Source of the DNA: SAR202 cluster bacterium
Lineage (GTDB): Bacteria > Chloroflexota > Dehalococcoidia > UBA3495
DNA: 9,781 bases
Assembly (NCBI GenBank): GCA_002401285.1
Contig: NVSQ01000018.1
Coordinates: forward strand, 12,706 to 22,486
Direction of reading: 5' to 3'
In this document: positions 1 through 5,481 of the stretch, one piece after another
Layout of the letters: every line of letters starts with the position of its first letter
How positions within the stretch are numbered: the first letter of the stretch is position 1
Position numbers and translations under genes: made by a program
Notes under the pieces: generated by a model
Database searches by the model: none
What the model saw: only the letters and a program-made list of their open reading frames with translations
Told to the model about the DNA's origin: nothing

Positions 1-330
1 GCCCTGGCCGGATTCGTGGACCAAGGTGAATCTATAGAAGAGGCAGTGGCTAGAGAAGTCATGGAAGAGGCCGGCATCAGAGTGCGGAATGTTCGCTACC
101 ATTCTTCCCAGCCTTGGCCTTTCCCCTCATCGTTGATGATTGGCTGCCACGCCGACGCGGCGACCACCGATATCTCGATGGATGAAGAGGAAATGGCTGA
201 TGTCCGTTGGTTCCACCGGGAAGAGGTTCTGCTGGCGCTAACGGGCGAGAACGAAAGTCTTGCCATCCCCGCTCCCATCGCCATCGCCCACCACTTGATC
301 AAGGCTTGGGCATCCAATTTCGTTACTTAA
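1..330 (+). CDS. nudC: NADH pyrophosphatase NudC-like Nudix hydrolase, C-terminal part (5' end outside window)
   Basis: The reading frame is open from base 1 and ends at TAA 328-330, giving 109 residues; the start lies upstream of the window. A complete Nudix box (G-x5-E-x7-REUxEExGU) is visible: G4, E10 and R18-EVMEEAGI. About ten residues later comes SQPWPFPSS (S36-S44 of the fragment), the signature that marks the NADH diphosphatase subfamily among Nudix enzymes. Family members hydrolyse NAD(H) to NMN(H) plus AMP and can remove NAD caps from RNA, using Mg or Mn held by the Nudix glutamates. The N-terminal zinc-ribbon part, if present, is off the window. The gene converges on the response regulator at 340-717 with a 9-bp gap and no visible terminator. 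The subfamily call rests on two motifs and is firm; the physiological substrate is not shown. Confidence 0.9.
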   Translation, partial: ALAGFVDQGESIEEAVAREVMEEAGIRVRNVRYHSSQPWPFPSSLMIGCHADAATTDISMDEEEMADVRWFHREEVLLALTGENESLAIPAPIAIAHHLIKAWASNFVT

Positions 331-339
331 TACAATCTC

Positions 340-717
340 TTAACCGTTCGTGAGCCTGCAAGTATCCAGCAGCAATTCATCGATCTCAGCCCACAAGGCT
401 TCCATGTCGAAGGGTTTGGACACAAAGGCATCGGCCCCCATCTCATAAGCCTTTTCTTCCACGCCCTTTTGGGCGCTCATTATCAGCACCGGAACCGAGG
501 AGATTCCTCGTATGAGCCGGCACAACTGGTAGCCGTTCAATCCAGGCATCGACAGATCGGTGATCACCAGATCGGGCCTAGCCAAAGCGAATTGCGTTAA
601 GGCGTCATGGCCGTCGGATGCGGTCGAGACTCGATAACCTCTTCTCTCGAGGATCTTTACCATAAGGTCCCGGATCTCCGGGTGATCGTCAACTACGAGT
701 ACGTTCTCTTGCATCAT
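340..717 (-). CDS. Stand-alone receiver-domain response regulator (CheY/Spo0F-like)
   Basis: The 125-residue protein is a single receiver domain with no output domain. The acidic pocket is D10-D11, the phosphoacceptor is D54 (ITDLSMPGLNG), the switch serine is S81 (VLIMSAQ), and the conserved lysine is K101 in VSKPF. All catalytic positions are intact, so phosphotransfer from a histidine kinase is expected. Two ATGs lie in tandem; AGGAG sits 6 nt before the first (717) and 9 nt before the second, so either may be used. The product probably works by protein-protein contact, for example in a phosphorelay or on a motility machine. No kinase is encoded in the window. It is divergent from the NarL-type regulator at 1072 and convergent with the Nudix gene. 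The domain call is certain; the partner is unknown. Confidence 0.92.
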   Translation of the reverse strand: MMQENVLVVDDHPEIRDLMVKILERRGYRVSTASDGHDALTQFALARPDLVITDLSMPGLNGYQLCRLIRGISSVPVLIMSAQKGVEEKAYEMGADAFVSKPFDMEALWAEIDELLLDTCRLTNG

Positions 718-740
718 CTTCGGCTCCTGTCGTCGCCTGT

Positions 741-757
741 ACCGGAACCAATCCGGT
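741..757. promoter_or_regulatory. Inverted repeat ACCGGA-N5-TCCGGT upstream of the receiver gene
   Basis: The two perfect 6-bp arms lie 24-40 bp upstream of the 717 start codon on the minus strand. They sit either in the 5' leader of that gene or over its core promoter. The dyad could be an operator or a small RNA hairpin. No protein family is assigned to it. Confidence 0.3.
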
Positions 758-791
758 TAACAACAGACTAACTAGATGGATCCGCCGAATC

Positions 792-807
792 TGTGACCTT
801 CATCACG
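792..807. promoter_or_regulatory. CRP/FNR-superfamily-like palindrome (TGTGA-N6-TCACG)
   Basis: TGTGA (792-796), a six-base spacer and TCACG (803-807) match nine of the ten half-site bases of the classical CRP consensus TGTGA-N6-TCACA. The site lies 75 bp upstream of the minus-strand receiver gene and about 265 bp upstream of the NarL-type gene. The match is seen directly. That a CRP-family protein uses it in this organism is inference, and no such regulator is encoded in the window. Confidence 0.35.
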
Positions 808-1071
808 GCCATGATCTTTGGTCCGCGACGTTCTAGTCCGTGCCCGGCACTCCCCAGACCCGCCATGGGGCGGCCGCTGTTCATATCGGACCAGGAACAG
901 GACTGGACAAGGCAGGACTAGGGCTATAAAGTGACCTCGGCGGCTCCAAATCCGTTGGAAGAGAGGGATAACCAACCGGCGATAATCTTCAACGAGCGGG
1001 CCGAAATAAGCGCCGAAGCCGTCCAACACAGCTGACCTGGGGTAGAAGACGCTTCTCCCAAGAGAGCAAAC

Positions 1072-1704
1072 ATGGCAAATCTACGCGTTTATCTCGTGGA
1101 CGATCACCCGTTGATGCGGATGGCATTGCGCCGGATCCTGGAGTCCGACGAGCGGTTCGTCGTCGTCGGCGAGGCCGATACCGCCGAAGAATGTCTTACC
1201 GCCGTGGCCGCCTTAACCACGGACTTGGTCGTCATGGACATCCAATTGCCGGGTATCGACGGAGTGGAAGCCACCCGCCGGTTGAAGTCCCAGGATGCCG
1301 ATTTGAAAGTGGTCATCCTCAGCGCCTACGGTGAGGAATATCTGATCCCCAGCATCGACACCGGCGCCGACGGATACATGATGAAAGGCCTGGAGCCGAA
1401 AGCGATGATTGAGGAACTCCTGCAAGCCGCCGAAGGTACCCCGCCCATCGACTCCAACCTGACCCGCCTTCTTATGGACCGGGCCGCCGCCGGGCCCAGG
1501 GAGAATTCCGGCCCAACACTGTCCGATCGTCAACACCAAGTGTTGCGCCATGTTTCAGATGGGTTGTCGTCAAAAGAGATCGCCTCCGTCCTCTCCATCA
1601 GCAATACAACCCTCAAGCGGGATTTTAGACACATATTCGAGGTGCTGGGGGTCAACGACCGGGCCCACGCCATCGCCGAGGCCTATCGCCGGGAATTGAT
1701 CTAG
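1072..1704 (+). CDS. NarL/FixJ-family response regulator (receiver plus LuxR-type HTH)
   Basis: The 210-residue protein has the normal length and order for the family. The receiver covers about residues 1-120, with D10-D11, phosphoacceptor D56 (VVMDIQLPGIDG), S84 (VILSAY) and K105 (YMMKG). A linker follows, then a LuxR/GerE helix-turn-helix from about 148 to 207 (LSDRQHQVLRHVSDGLSSKEIA, recognition helix near NTTLKRDFRHI). All phosphorylation residues are present, so it should be a phosphorylation-controlled DNA-binding transcription factor. It ends with tandem stops TAG TAA and is followed by a strong terminator, so it is transcribed separately from the pilus operon 280 bp downstream. Its position directly before that operon makes the operon an attractive target, but this is inference. 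No cognate kinase is in the window. Confidence 0.93.
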   Translation: MANLRVYLVDDHPLMRMALRRILESDERFVVVGEADTAEECLTAVAALTTDLVVMDIQLPGIDGVEATRRLKSQDADLKVVILSAYGEEYLIPSIDTGADGYMMKGLEPKAMIEELLQAAEGTPPIDSNLTRLLMDRAAAGPRENSGPTLSDRQHQVLRHVSDGLSSKEIASVLSISNTTLKRDFRHIFEVLGVNDRAHAIAEAYRRELI

Positions 1705-1747
1705 TAAATTGAACTAGGCCCATCTTCCGGTTAGATGCCGGGCTCCG

Positions 1748-1783
1748 GAGGAGACCCACTTTGGGGGCTCCTCTTTATTTTAT
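1748..1783 (+). terminator. Rho-independent terminator after the NarL-type regulator
   Basis: GAGGAG (1748-1753) pairs with CTCCTC (1768-1773). An inner CCC/GGG helix (1755-1757 with 1764-1766) lies around an A.G mismatch. The stem is followed by the U-rich tail TTTATTTTAT. It starts about 44 nt after the regulator's stop codon and insulates it from the pilus genes. Confidence 0.85.
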
Positions 1784-1813
1784 CTTTCCCAGGATCAACT
1801 ATTACTCTCTATT

Positions 1814-1850
1814 CCATGGCCCTTCCGGGCCATGCCCATGGCCTTTCCGG
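1814..1850. repeat. 15-bp direct repeat with nested palindromes
   Basis: CCATGGCCCTTCCGG (1814-1828) recurs as CCATGGCCTTTCCGG (1836-1850) with one mismatch and a 22-bp period, about two helical turns. The block can also fold two ways: CATGGCCC (1815-1822) with GGGCCATG (1827-1834) over a TTCC loop, or GGCCATG (1828-1834) with CATGGCC (1837-1843). It lies about 130-170 bp upstream of the pilin start. It could be a pair of binding sites for a dimeric regulator or a switching RNA hairpin. Confidence 0.6.
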
Positions 1851-1966
1851 CGTCAGATATCTGGGCTTGCTGGCTACTAAAACTCGACCTCTGAGTTACT
1901 TACCTATTACCCCTCGTCCTGGGAATATGTCGATGTGGGGTGGTGCAGTGAGTGACATTTCACACA

Positions 1967-1973
1967 GAGGAGG
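1967..1973 (+). promoter_or_regulatory. Strong Shine-Dalgarno of the major pilin gene
   Basis: GAGGAGG lies 8 nt before ATG 1982. It is the strongest ribosome-binding site in the window and fixes the pilin start upstream of the in-frame TAG. This shows that the leader-coding stretch is the genuine start of the gene. Confidence 0.8.
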
Positions 1974-1981
1974 AAACTAAC

Positions 1982-2434
1982 ATGCGAGGATTCATCAACG
2001 CCATCCTAGGGAAGACGAATAAAAATTAGGGATTCACTCTTATAGAACTGCTGGTGGTGATCGGCATCATCGTGGCACTGGCCGCCATTACCGTACCGCT
2101 GGTAACCAAGTTCGCCGGAAAGGGAGACGAAGGCGCCCTTGAAGCCGAGACCCAGACAGTGCAGACCGCTATGGACACGATGATGGCGGACAAGGGAATC
2201 ACGACGGTGACCGCCAACGACAAGGGAACTACCAGCAACGGACAGAACACCTGGACCGCTCTGCCCGCCGGCACGGGAGCCTCCACTTTGGATGCTTATC
2301 TGAAAAAGAACGCTACCAAGTTCTTCTACTGCTGGGACACGTCTGGCAACGTGTACGCCCAAAACTCAACCGACGGAGTCAAAGCGGTCCCCGCGGACGC
2401 CAAAGCCGCGGCGGCCTGCGCCACCCCGGCCTAG
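1982..2434 (+). pseudogene. Major type IV pilin gene interrupted by in-frame TAG just before the prepilin cleavage site
   Basis: From ATG 1982 the frame encodes a basic 15-residue leader (MRGFINAILGKTNKN), then TAG at 2027-2029, then G|FTLIELLVVIGII, the canonical prepilin peptidase site with Glu at +5 and the hydrophobic N-terminal helix. The frame then stays open for 133 mature residues to TAG 2432-2434. The globular part has one cysteine in FFYCWDT and one in AAACATPA near the C-terminus, as in pilins with a C-terminal disulfide loop. The minor pilin at 3123 has CAG GGG TTC ACT CTT at the same place, so this TAG is probably CAG with one C-to-T change. GTG codons at 2054 and 2057 could start translation only inside the transmembrane helix, which loses the processing site. 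The body shows no further decay. Possible explanations are a recent mutation, a sequence error, or suppression or readthrough; the pilin identity is not in doubt. Confidence 0.85.
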
Positions 2435-2441
2435 GGTTGAC

Positions 2442-2467
2442 GCTTCCGGGACCCTCCGTCCGGAAGC
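2442..2467 (+). promoter_or_regulatory. mRNA hairpin 1 after the pilin gene
   Basis: GCTTCCGG (2442-2449) pairs perfectly with CCGGAAGC (2460-2467) around a 10-nt loop, starting 7 nt after the pilin stop codon. No U tract follows, so it is more likely a stability or processing element than an intrinsic terminator. Confidence 0.55.
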
Positions 2468-2482
2468 CATTTCCCGACGCCA

Positions 2483-2519
2483 CTATGGCCCGCCCCGATC
2501 GTGCCAGGGCGGGCCATAG
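2483..2519 (+). promoter_or_regulatory. mRNA hairpin 2: perfect 13-bp GC-rich stem
   Basis: CTATGGCCCGCCC (2483-2495) pairs without mismatch with GGGCGGGCCATAG (2507-2519) around an 11-nt loop. The following sequence (ACCTTACC) is not U-rich. A stem this stable between a highly expressed pilin and its minor pilins would suit partial termination or 3'-end protection of the pilin message. That role is inferred. Confidence 0.65.
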
Positions 2520-2740
2520 ACCTTACCGGATACCGGACCCGGCCTATCACACCATGATTCTTTGGTACTGATTACGAGTTATGACAAACACGATGTACAC
2601 CTCCGGCAATTCTGCCGATCCACATGCGCCAATGCCCGCCCGGCTTCTGCCTGCGAGGCGCAAAGCCAGGGAGATCCAGGTTTGGGCTCGCTTCAGGGTG
2701 TTGAAACAAGCAGTACTTACCTTCTTCCAACGGACGACCC

Positions 2741-2744
2741 GGAG
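2741..2744 (+). promoter_or_regulatory. Shine-Dalgarno deciding the start of the first minor pilin
   Basis: GGAG lies 7 nt before ATG 2752. The upstream in-frame ATG 2581 has nothing comparable. This site therefore favours a five-residue leader (MDSRG) for the pilin-like protein. Confidence 0.55.
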
Positions 2745-2751
2745 AATCGCC

Positions 2752-3111
2752 ATGGATTCCAGGGGCAATCTGCTTTTGGAAACAGTGGTTGCGATCACCA
2801 TATTCGCCCTGGTCGGAGGCGCGGTTTTGTCCGGCATGTCCACCGCTCTTGACACCGGATCCATGGTAGAAGGCCAGTCCGTCGCTGAGGAGATCGCCCG
2901 CAATCAGATGGAAAGCGTATTCAATGTGTCCTACCAGGAACCCCTGAGCACGCCTTACCCCACCATAGTGCCTCCAGCGGGATACGCCATCAACCTAACG
3001 GCCGATGAGTATCTTACGGGGGACGTGGACATTGAAATGGTGGTGGTGACGGTTAGCCGCGACAGCGAAAATATTCTGGTTCTAGAGACGTTGAGGACCC
3101 GTTGGGATTAA
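2752..3111 (+). CDS. Minor pilin-like protein (PilV/GspI-type)
   Basis: The 119-residue protein starts MDSRG|NLLLETVV, a class III (prepilin) signal with Gly at -1 and Glu at +5 (E10). A hydrophobic helix follows, at about residues 7-30. VAEEIARNQMES just after the helix resembles the helical stalk of PilV/GspI proteins, where a similar A-x-x-x-A-x-N-Q-x-E stretch is common. The remaining part is short and beta-rich, with no cysteines. Prepilin peptidase should remove the leader at the inner membrane, after which minor pilins typically prime pilus assembly and sit near the tip. It is the first of three close-packed pilin-like genes; the next starts 11 nt after its stop. The start is chosen on the Shine-Dalgarno; the longer alternative is ATG 2581. 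The exact subfamily is uncertain. Confidence 0.75.
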   Translation: MDSRGNLLLETVVAITIFALVGGAVLSGMSTALDTGSMVEGQSVAEEIARNQMESVFNVSYQEPLSTPYPTIVPPAGYAINLTADEYLTGDVDIEMVVVTVSRDSENILVLETLRTRWD

Positions 3112-3122
3112 GAGAAGGAGAC

Positions 3123-3641
3123 ATGGACGCCATCCCGGCTTGTCAAACTGCTGATCACGGGACACAGGGGTTCACTCTTGTGGAGGTTTTGGTGGCCATG
3201 GGAATAATGTCCCTAGCTATTGGGTTGGCCGGCAGCGGGCTATTCCAGGTATTTTCCTTCCAAACTTCATACCAGGATAAAGTAGTTGCCACCAAAGACC
3301 TGCGGCACGCCGGCAGTTGGTTCTCCGGAGACGCTCTAAACGCCCAAGCGGCCGTGGATGGGAACGGAGAACCTTTGGACTGCCTTTCAGCGTCCGACAG
3401 CATAACTCTCAGCTGGACGGACAACGACGGCGCCTATCATTCATCCACCTACCAAGTCTCCGGGGATTCCTTCGAAAGAGAATACGACGGACTGGTCAAC
3501 ACCCTGGCCGAACACGTAGTGACCGATTCGGTAGGATTTCTCCACTGCGGCAATCTATTGACACTGGAACTTGAGGTGGAAGCCGATTCCGGGGAGGCTA
3601 AGAACACCGTCCTCCGGACTTACCTGCGGAGACAGGAGTAA
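3123..3641 (+). CDS. Minor pilin-like protein (PilW/GspJ-type)
   Basis: The 172-residue protein has a 16-residue leader ending ...GTQG, cleavage expected before F17, and Glu at +5 (E21) in FTLVEVLVAMGIMSLAIG. The hydrophobic helix runs to about residue 40. VVATKDLRHAGSWFSGDAL after the helix recalls the PilW/GspJ stalk, where an aspartate-containing helix follows the membrane segment. Two cysteines in the globular part (LDCLSA, LHCGNL) could form a disulfide. ATG 3123 is preceded by AAGGAG only 2 nt away, which is close. TTG 3102 is an alternative start that would overlap the previous gene. It is translationally packed with its neighbours (11 nt before, 3 nt after), indicating one operon. It should be part of the pilus-priming minor pilin set. 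The subfamily name is inference; prepilin identity is solid. Confidence 0.8.
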   Translation: MDAIPACQTADHGTQGFTLVEVLVAMGIMSLAIGLAGSGLFQVFSFQTSYQDKVVATKDLRHAGSWFSGDALNAQAAVDGNGEPLDCLSASDSITLSWTDNDGAYHSSTYQVSGDSFEREYDGLVNTLAEHVVTDSVGFLHCGNLLTLELEVEADSGEAKNTVLRTYLRRQE

Positions 3642-3644
3642 GGG

Positions 3645-5090
3645 ATGAAAAGACTGTGCCGCGGCCAATCCGGAGGGGTGGCCATGTTGTTAGTCGTTGG
3701 GTTTATGTTGTTTGGGGTTGCCGTGGTCACCAGCAACCTTCGCCTATCCACCGTCCTGAGCACCGATTCCCAGGTCAAGAACGATATCCTAAACCGCCAA
3801 TATTGCGCTCTGGGGGTAATAGAGTATGTTCGTTACCTTACCCTGGACGCCCAGCGCTGGGCCGATTGGTGGACCGCCCACCCAGACGGCACGGATACGA
3901 CCTTCCCTTGCGGCGATGGCGCTCCGGGGGGAATCGACATCGTTTTGACCGGCGATCCAACCGCCTCGCCAGTCACCAGTGACGAAAGTCTTTTGGAAGG
4001 AGCGTCACTCTGGCCTCCGCCGGCCTACAGCAGCAGAAAGATCCAGCCGGTGAAAACGGTGAGCACCACCAGCGAAGCCGTTTCAGCCGATAAAACACCC
4101 TTTACCTACACGATTACTCTGACCAACCGAGACGATAGTTCTATATCGCTGAACAAGATCCACGACAACCTGCCACCCGGCCTAAAGTTCCTATGCGGCG
4201 GCACGTCCACCCTATTATTCCCCGACGGCGTGACCCAACAAACGGTGGCCCCCGATCCTGATGAAGGCCAAACTGTCTGCCCTCTGGACCGGCACATCGT
4301 ATGGAACGTTACATTGCTGCCAACTCTCCAGCCCTACGAGTCGGTCGTGTTAACCTTTGACGCTGATCGGTCGGGCTCAATATTGAGCGACGGCAACTAT
4401 TGCAATGAAGCCTGGGCTGAACCCGGGGACGATAACACCAAAACCGGTATGACCGCGCCGGTGAAGGTAGGCAGCGTTGCCGCAGACGATGATGTTTGCG
4501 AGGGGACCTCACCCGGCGCCAAGATCACCAAAGTAATAAGCCAGATCGTCGACGCCGTTCCCACCGGATCTCCTCTTCCCTCGGACACCTACCAACTCAC
4601 GGTTGAATATTCGATAGAGATCGAGAACGTTGGGCCGGTGTCTTTGAACCTCGGCCCCAGCGGCGCTACCGGCTACGGCATCCGGGACCTGCTCCCACTT
4701 GGGTTCTGCTTCGTTGATGACTCCGCCACGTTTCAAAGCGCCAGCCTAGCGAACCCTTCTACCAACATTCCTCAAGGCAGCAATCTTTGCCCTTCTTCAG
4801 ACACTCGGCAGAGACTGGATTGGGATTTTTCTGAATCGATACCCAGCGGAGAGACAAGGACCCTGATTTACCGGACAGCCGCACTGGTTTCGGCCGGCAA
4901 CTATTGGAGCGATCTTTTAGTCAACTTTACCGAATTCACCGACCCTTCGGTATACACCTGGCCGAGCGCGGTGGTCATGGTTAGAGATTCCTTCACGGCC
5001 GAGGCCAGCGTGGATGGCCGCGCCATAGTTTCCTTCAACGTGTCCATGGGCGGCAATTCCGGAAGCATCGTCGATTTCGTGATCGAATGA
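3645..5090 (+). CDS. PilX-like minor pilin fused to two DUF11-like repeats; candidate pilus-tip adhesin
   Basis: The 481-residue protein starts at ATG 3645, 6 nt after AGGAG and 3 nt after the preceding stop. Its short basic N-terminus (MKRLCRGQSGG) and hydrophobic segment at about 12-33 resemble PilX N-termini, which like this one often lack Glu+5. A helical stretch with NRQYCALGVIEYVRYL follows. Residues about 132-260 and 292-440 each look like a DUF11 (conserved repeat) domain: K-x-V...YTITLTN (155-161) with NLPPGLKF (175-182), and again YSIEIENVG (322-330) with IRDLLPLGF (346-354). Several cysteines, for example in FLCGG, VCPLD, NYCNE, DVCEG, GFCFV and NLCPS, suggest disulfides and export. 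Such Ig-like repeats are typical of surface proteins, so an exposed, pilus-associated adhesin or tip protein is the likely role. The binding target is unknown. It is the last gene before a strong terminator. Confidence 0.72.
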   Translation: MKRLCRGQSGGVAMLLVVGFMLFGVAVVTSNLRLSTVLSTDSQVKNDILNRQYCALGVIEYVRYLTLDAQRWADWWTAHPDGTDTTFPCGDGAPGGIDIVLTGDPTASPVTSDESLLEGASLWPPPAYSSRKIQPVKTVSTTSEAVSADKTPFTYTITLTNRDDSSISLNKIHDNLPPGLKFLCGGTSTLLFPDGVTQQTVAPDPDEGQTVCPLDRHIVWNVTLLPTLQPYESVVLTFDADRSGSILSDGNYCNEAWAEPGDDNTKTGMTAPVKVGSVAADDDVCEGTSPGAKITKVISQIVDAVPTGSPLPSDTYQLTVEYSIEIENVGPVSLNLGPSGATGYGIRDLLPLGFCFVDDSATFQSASLANPSTNIPQGSNLCPSSDTRQRLDWDFSESIPSGETRTLIYRTAALVSAGNYWSDLLVNFTEFTDPSVYTWPSAVVMVRDSFTAEASVDGRAIVSFNVSMGGNSGSIVDFVIE

Positions 5091-5146
5091 ACCGCCATTC
5101 CTGCAACCTACCGCCCCTTAGCCTAGCCAGCAAAATGGATGCTTTG

Positions 5147-5183
5147 GAGGCCGCCTGAAGTAGGCGGCCTCATTTATTTTTAT
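5147..5183 (+). terminator. Rho-independent terminator of the pilus operon
   Basis: GAGGCCGCCT (5147-5156) and AGGCGGCCTC (5162-5171) form a perfect 10-bp stem with a five-base loop, followed by ATTTATTTTTAT. It starts 57 nt after the DUF11 gene's stop and marks the operon end. Confidence 0.95.
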
Positions 5184-5481
5184 ATGTTCATGCGGACACG
5201 AACCTATTCCGCGGAAACCAGCCATAGTTAGCCAACGTAATCAACGCACATTGTGTGAGAAGGAATAAGATTCTTCAATCTGGCTCGTGAATCAAGGAAT
5301 ACGGGTCACCGTCGTGATTGCCACAAACCACACATCCTCCATTGGAACTTCCTTACCGCCCCAGGAAGCCCACCTCCCCTTATGGCCATCTATACCCACG
5401 AACAATGCCCTAAGGCGCAAACCCGGTTATACTGCTGCCACCCCTCGATCCCGGCGAACCGAACAAGATATCAGGAGTAAA
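5184..5481 (+). promoter_or_regulatory. Leader of the CoA-transferase gene
   Basis: About 300 bp lie between the pilus terminator and the supported CoA-transferase start. The last 195 bp are open in frame from GTG 5287, but they encode nothing resembling the family and lack a ribosome-binding site. A possible -10 element TATACT lies at 5428-5433 without a recognisable -35. AGGAG at 5473-5477 is the gene's Shine-Dalgarno. I see nothing else in this stretch. Confidence 0.35.

Larger units (their letters stand above)
721..1071. promoter_or_regulatory. Divergent intergenic region between two response regulators
   Basis: About 350 bp lie between the start of the minus-strand receiver gene and the NarL-type regulator. 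I see no convincing gene; an 85-codon minus-strand ORF in it has no family resemblance. The region holds two palindromes, described separately: one of CRP/FNR-type shape (792-807) and ACCGGA-N5-TCCGGT (741-757). A weak promoter candidate for the plus-strand gene is TGGACA (904-909) and TATAAA (925-930), but its 15-nt spacer is short. The plus-strand regulator has only a weak Shine-Dalgarno (AGAG about 10 nt before ATG 1072). Confidence 0.45.
1784..1981 (+). promoter_or_regulatory. Leader region of the pilus operon, with repeats
   Basis: About 200 bp lie between the upstream terminator and the pilin start codon. The region contains a nested repeat block at 1814-1850, a small inverted repeat AACTC-N7-GAGTT (1881-1897), a GTGA-N4-TCAC palindrome (1952-1963), and the pilin Shine-Dalgarno. 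I could not identify a convincing sigma-70 or sigma-54 promoter by eye. An 81-codon ORF spanning 1735-1980 runs through the terminator and has no family resemblance. Confidence 0.45.
2435..2751 (+). other. Gap between major and minor pilin genes, with two perfect hairpins
   Basis: The 317 bp between the pilin stop and the supported start of the next gene hold two consecutive perfect hairpins (2442-2467 and 2483-2519). The last 171 bp stay open in frame with the next gene, from ATG 2581. However, that ATG has no Shine-Dalgarno, and the extra residues would put a long Arg-rich stretch before the prepilin motif. I treat this as untranslated leader. Confidence 0.5.

Noticed and set aside
772..1029. 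85-codon minus-strand ORF in the divergent intergenic region
   Set aside because: It has no recognisable domain, no ribosome-binding site, and spans the regulatory palindrome. It is likely a chance open frame.
1735..1980. 81-codon ORF between the regulator and the pilin
   Set aside because: It starts within the intrinsic terminator region and runs through the repeat block and pilin Shine-Dalgarno. The composition is not protein-like.
2027..2029. TAG reassigned to a sense codon in this organism
   Set aside because: TAG is the natural stop of the NarL-type regulator (followed at once by TAA), of the pilin itself (TGA two codons later), and of the receiver-ATPase gene, where reading through would extend the protein into sequence antisense to the CoA-transferase. 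General reassignment does not fit.
2054..2434. A separate protein starting at GTG 2054 or 2057
   Set aside because: It would begin inside the pilin's hydrophobic helix, without the Gly-Phe processing site and Glu+5, and it has no Shine-Dalgarno of its own. The true start is ATG 1982.
2483..2519. Intrinsic terminator after the pilin gene
   Set aside because: The stem is excellent but no U tract follows (ACCTTACC), so I call it a stability or attenuation hairpin instead.
2581..2751. N-terminal extension of the first minor pilin from ATG 2581
   Set aside because: There is no Shine-Dalgarno at 2581, while GGAG lies 7 nt before ATG 2752, directly ahead of the prepilin motif. The extension would create an unusually long leader.
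5287..5481. N-terminal extension of the CoA-transferase from GTG 5287
   Set aside because: The 65 extra residues resemble nothing in the family, and AGGAG sits just before the tandem ATGs at 5482/5485, where the family's N-terminus begins.
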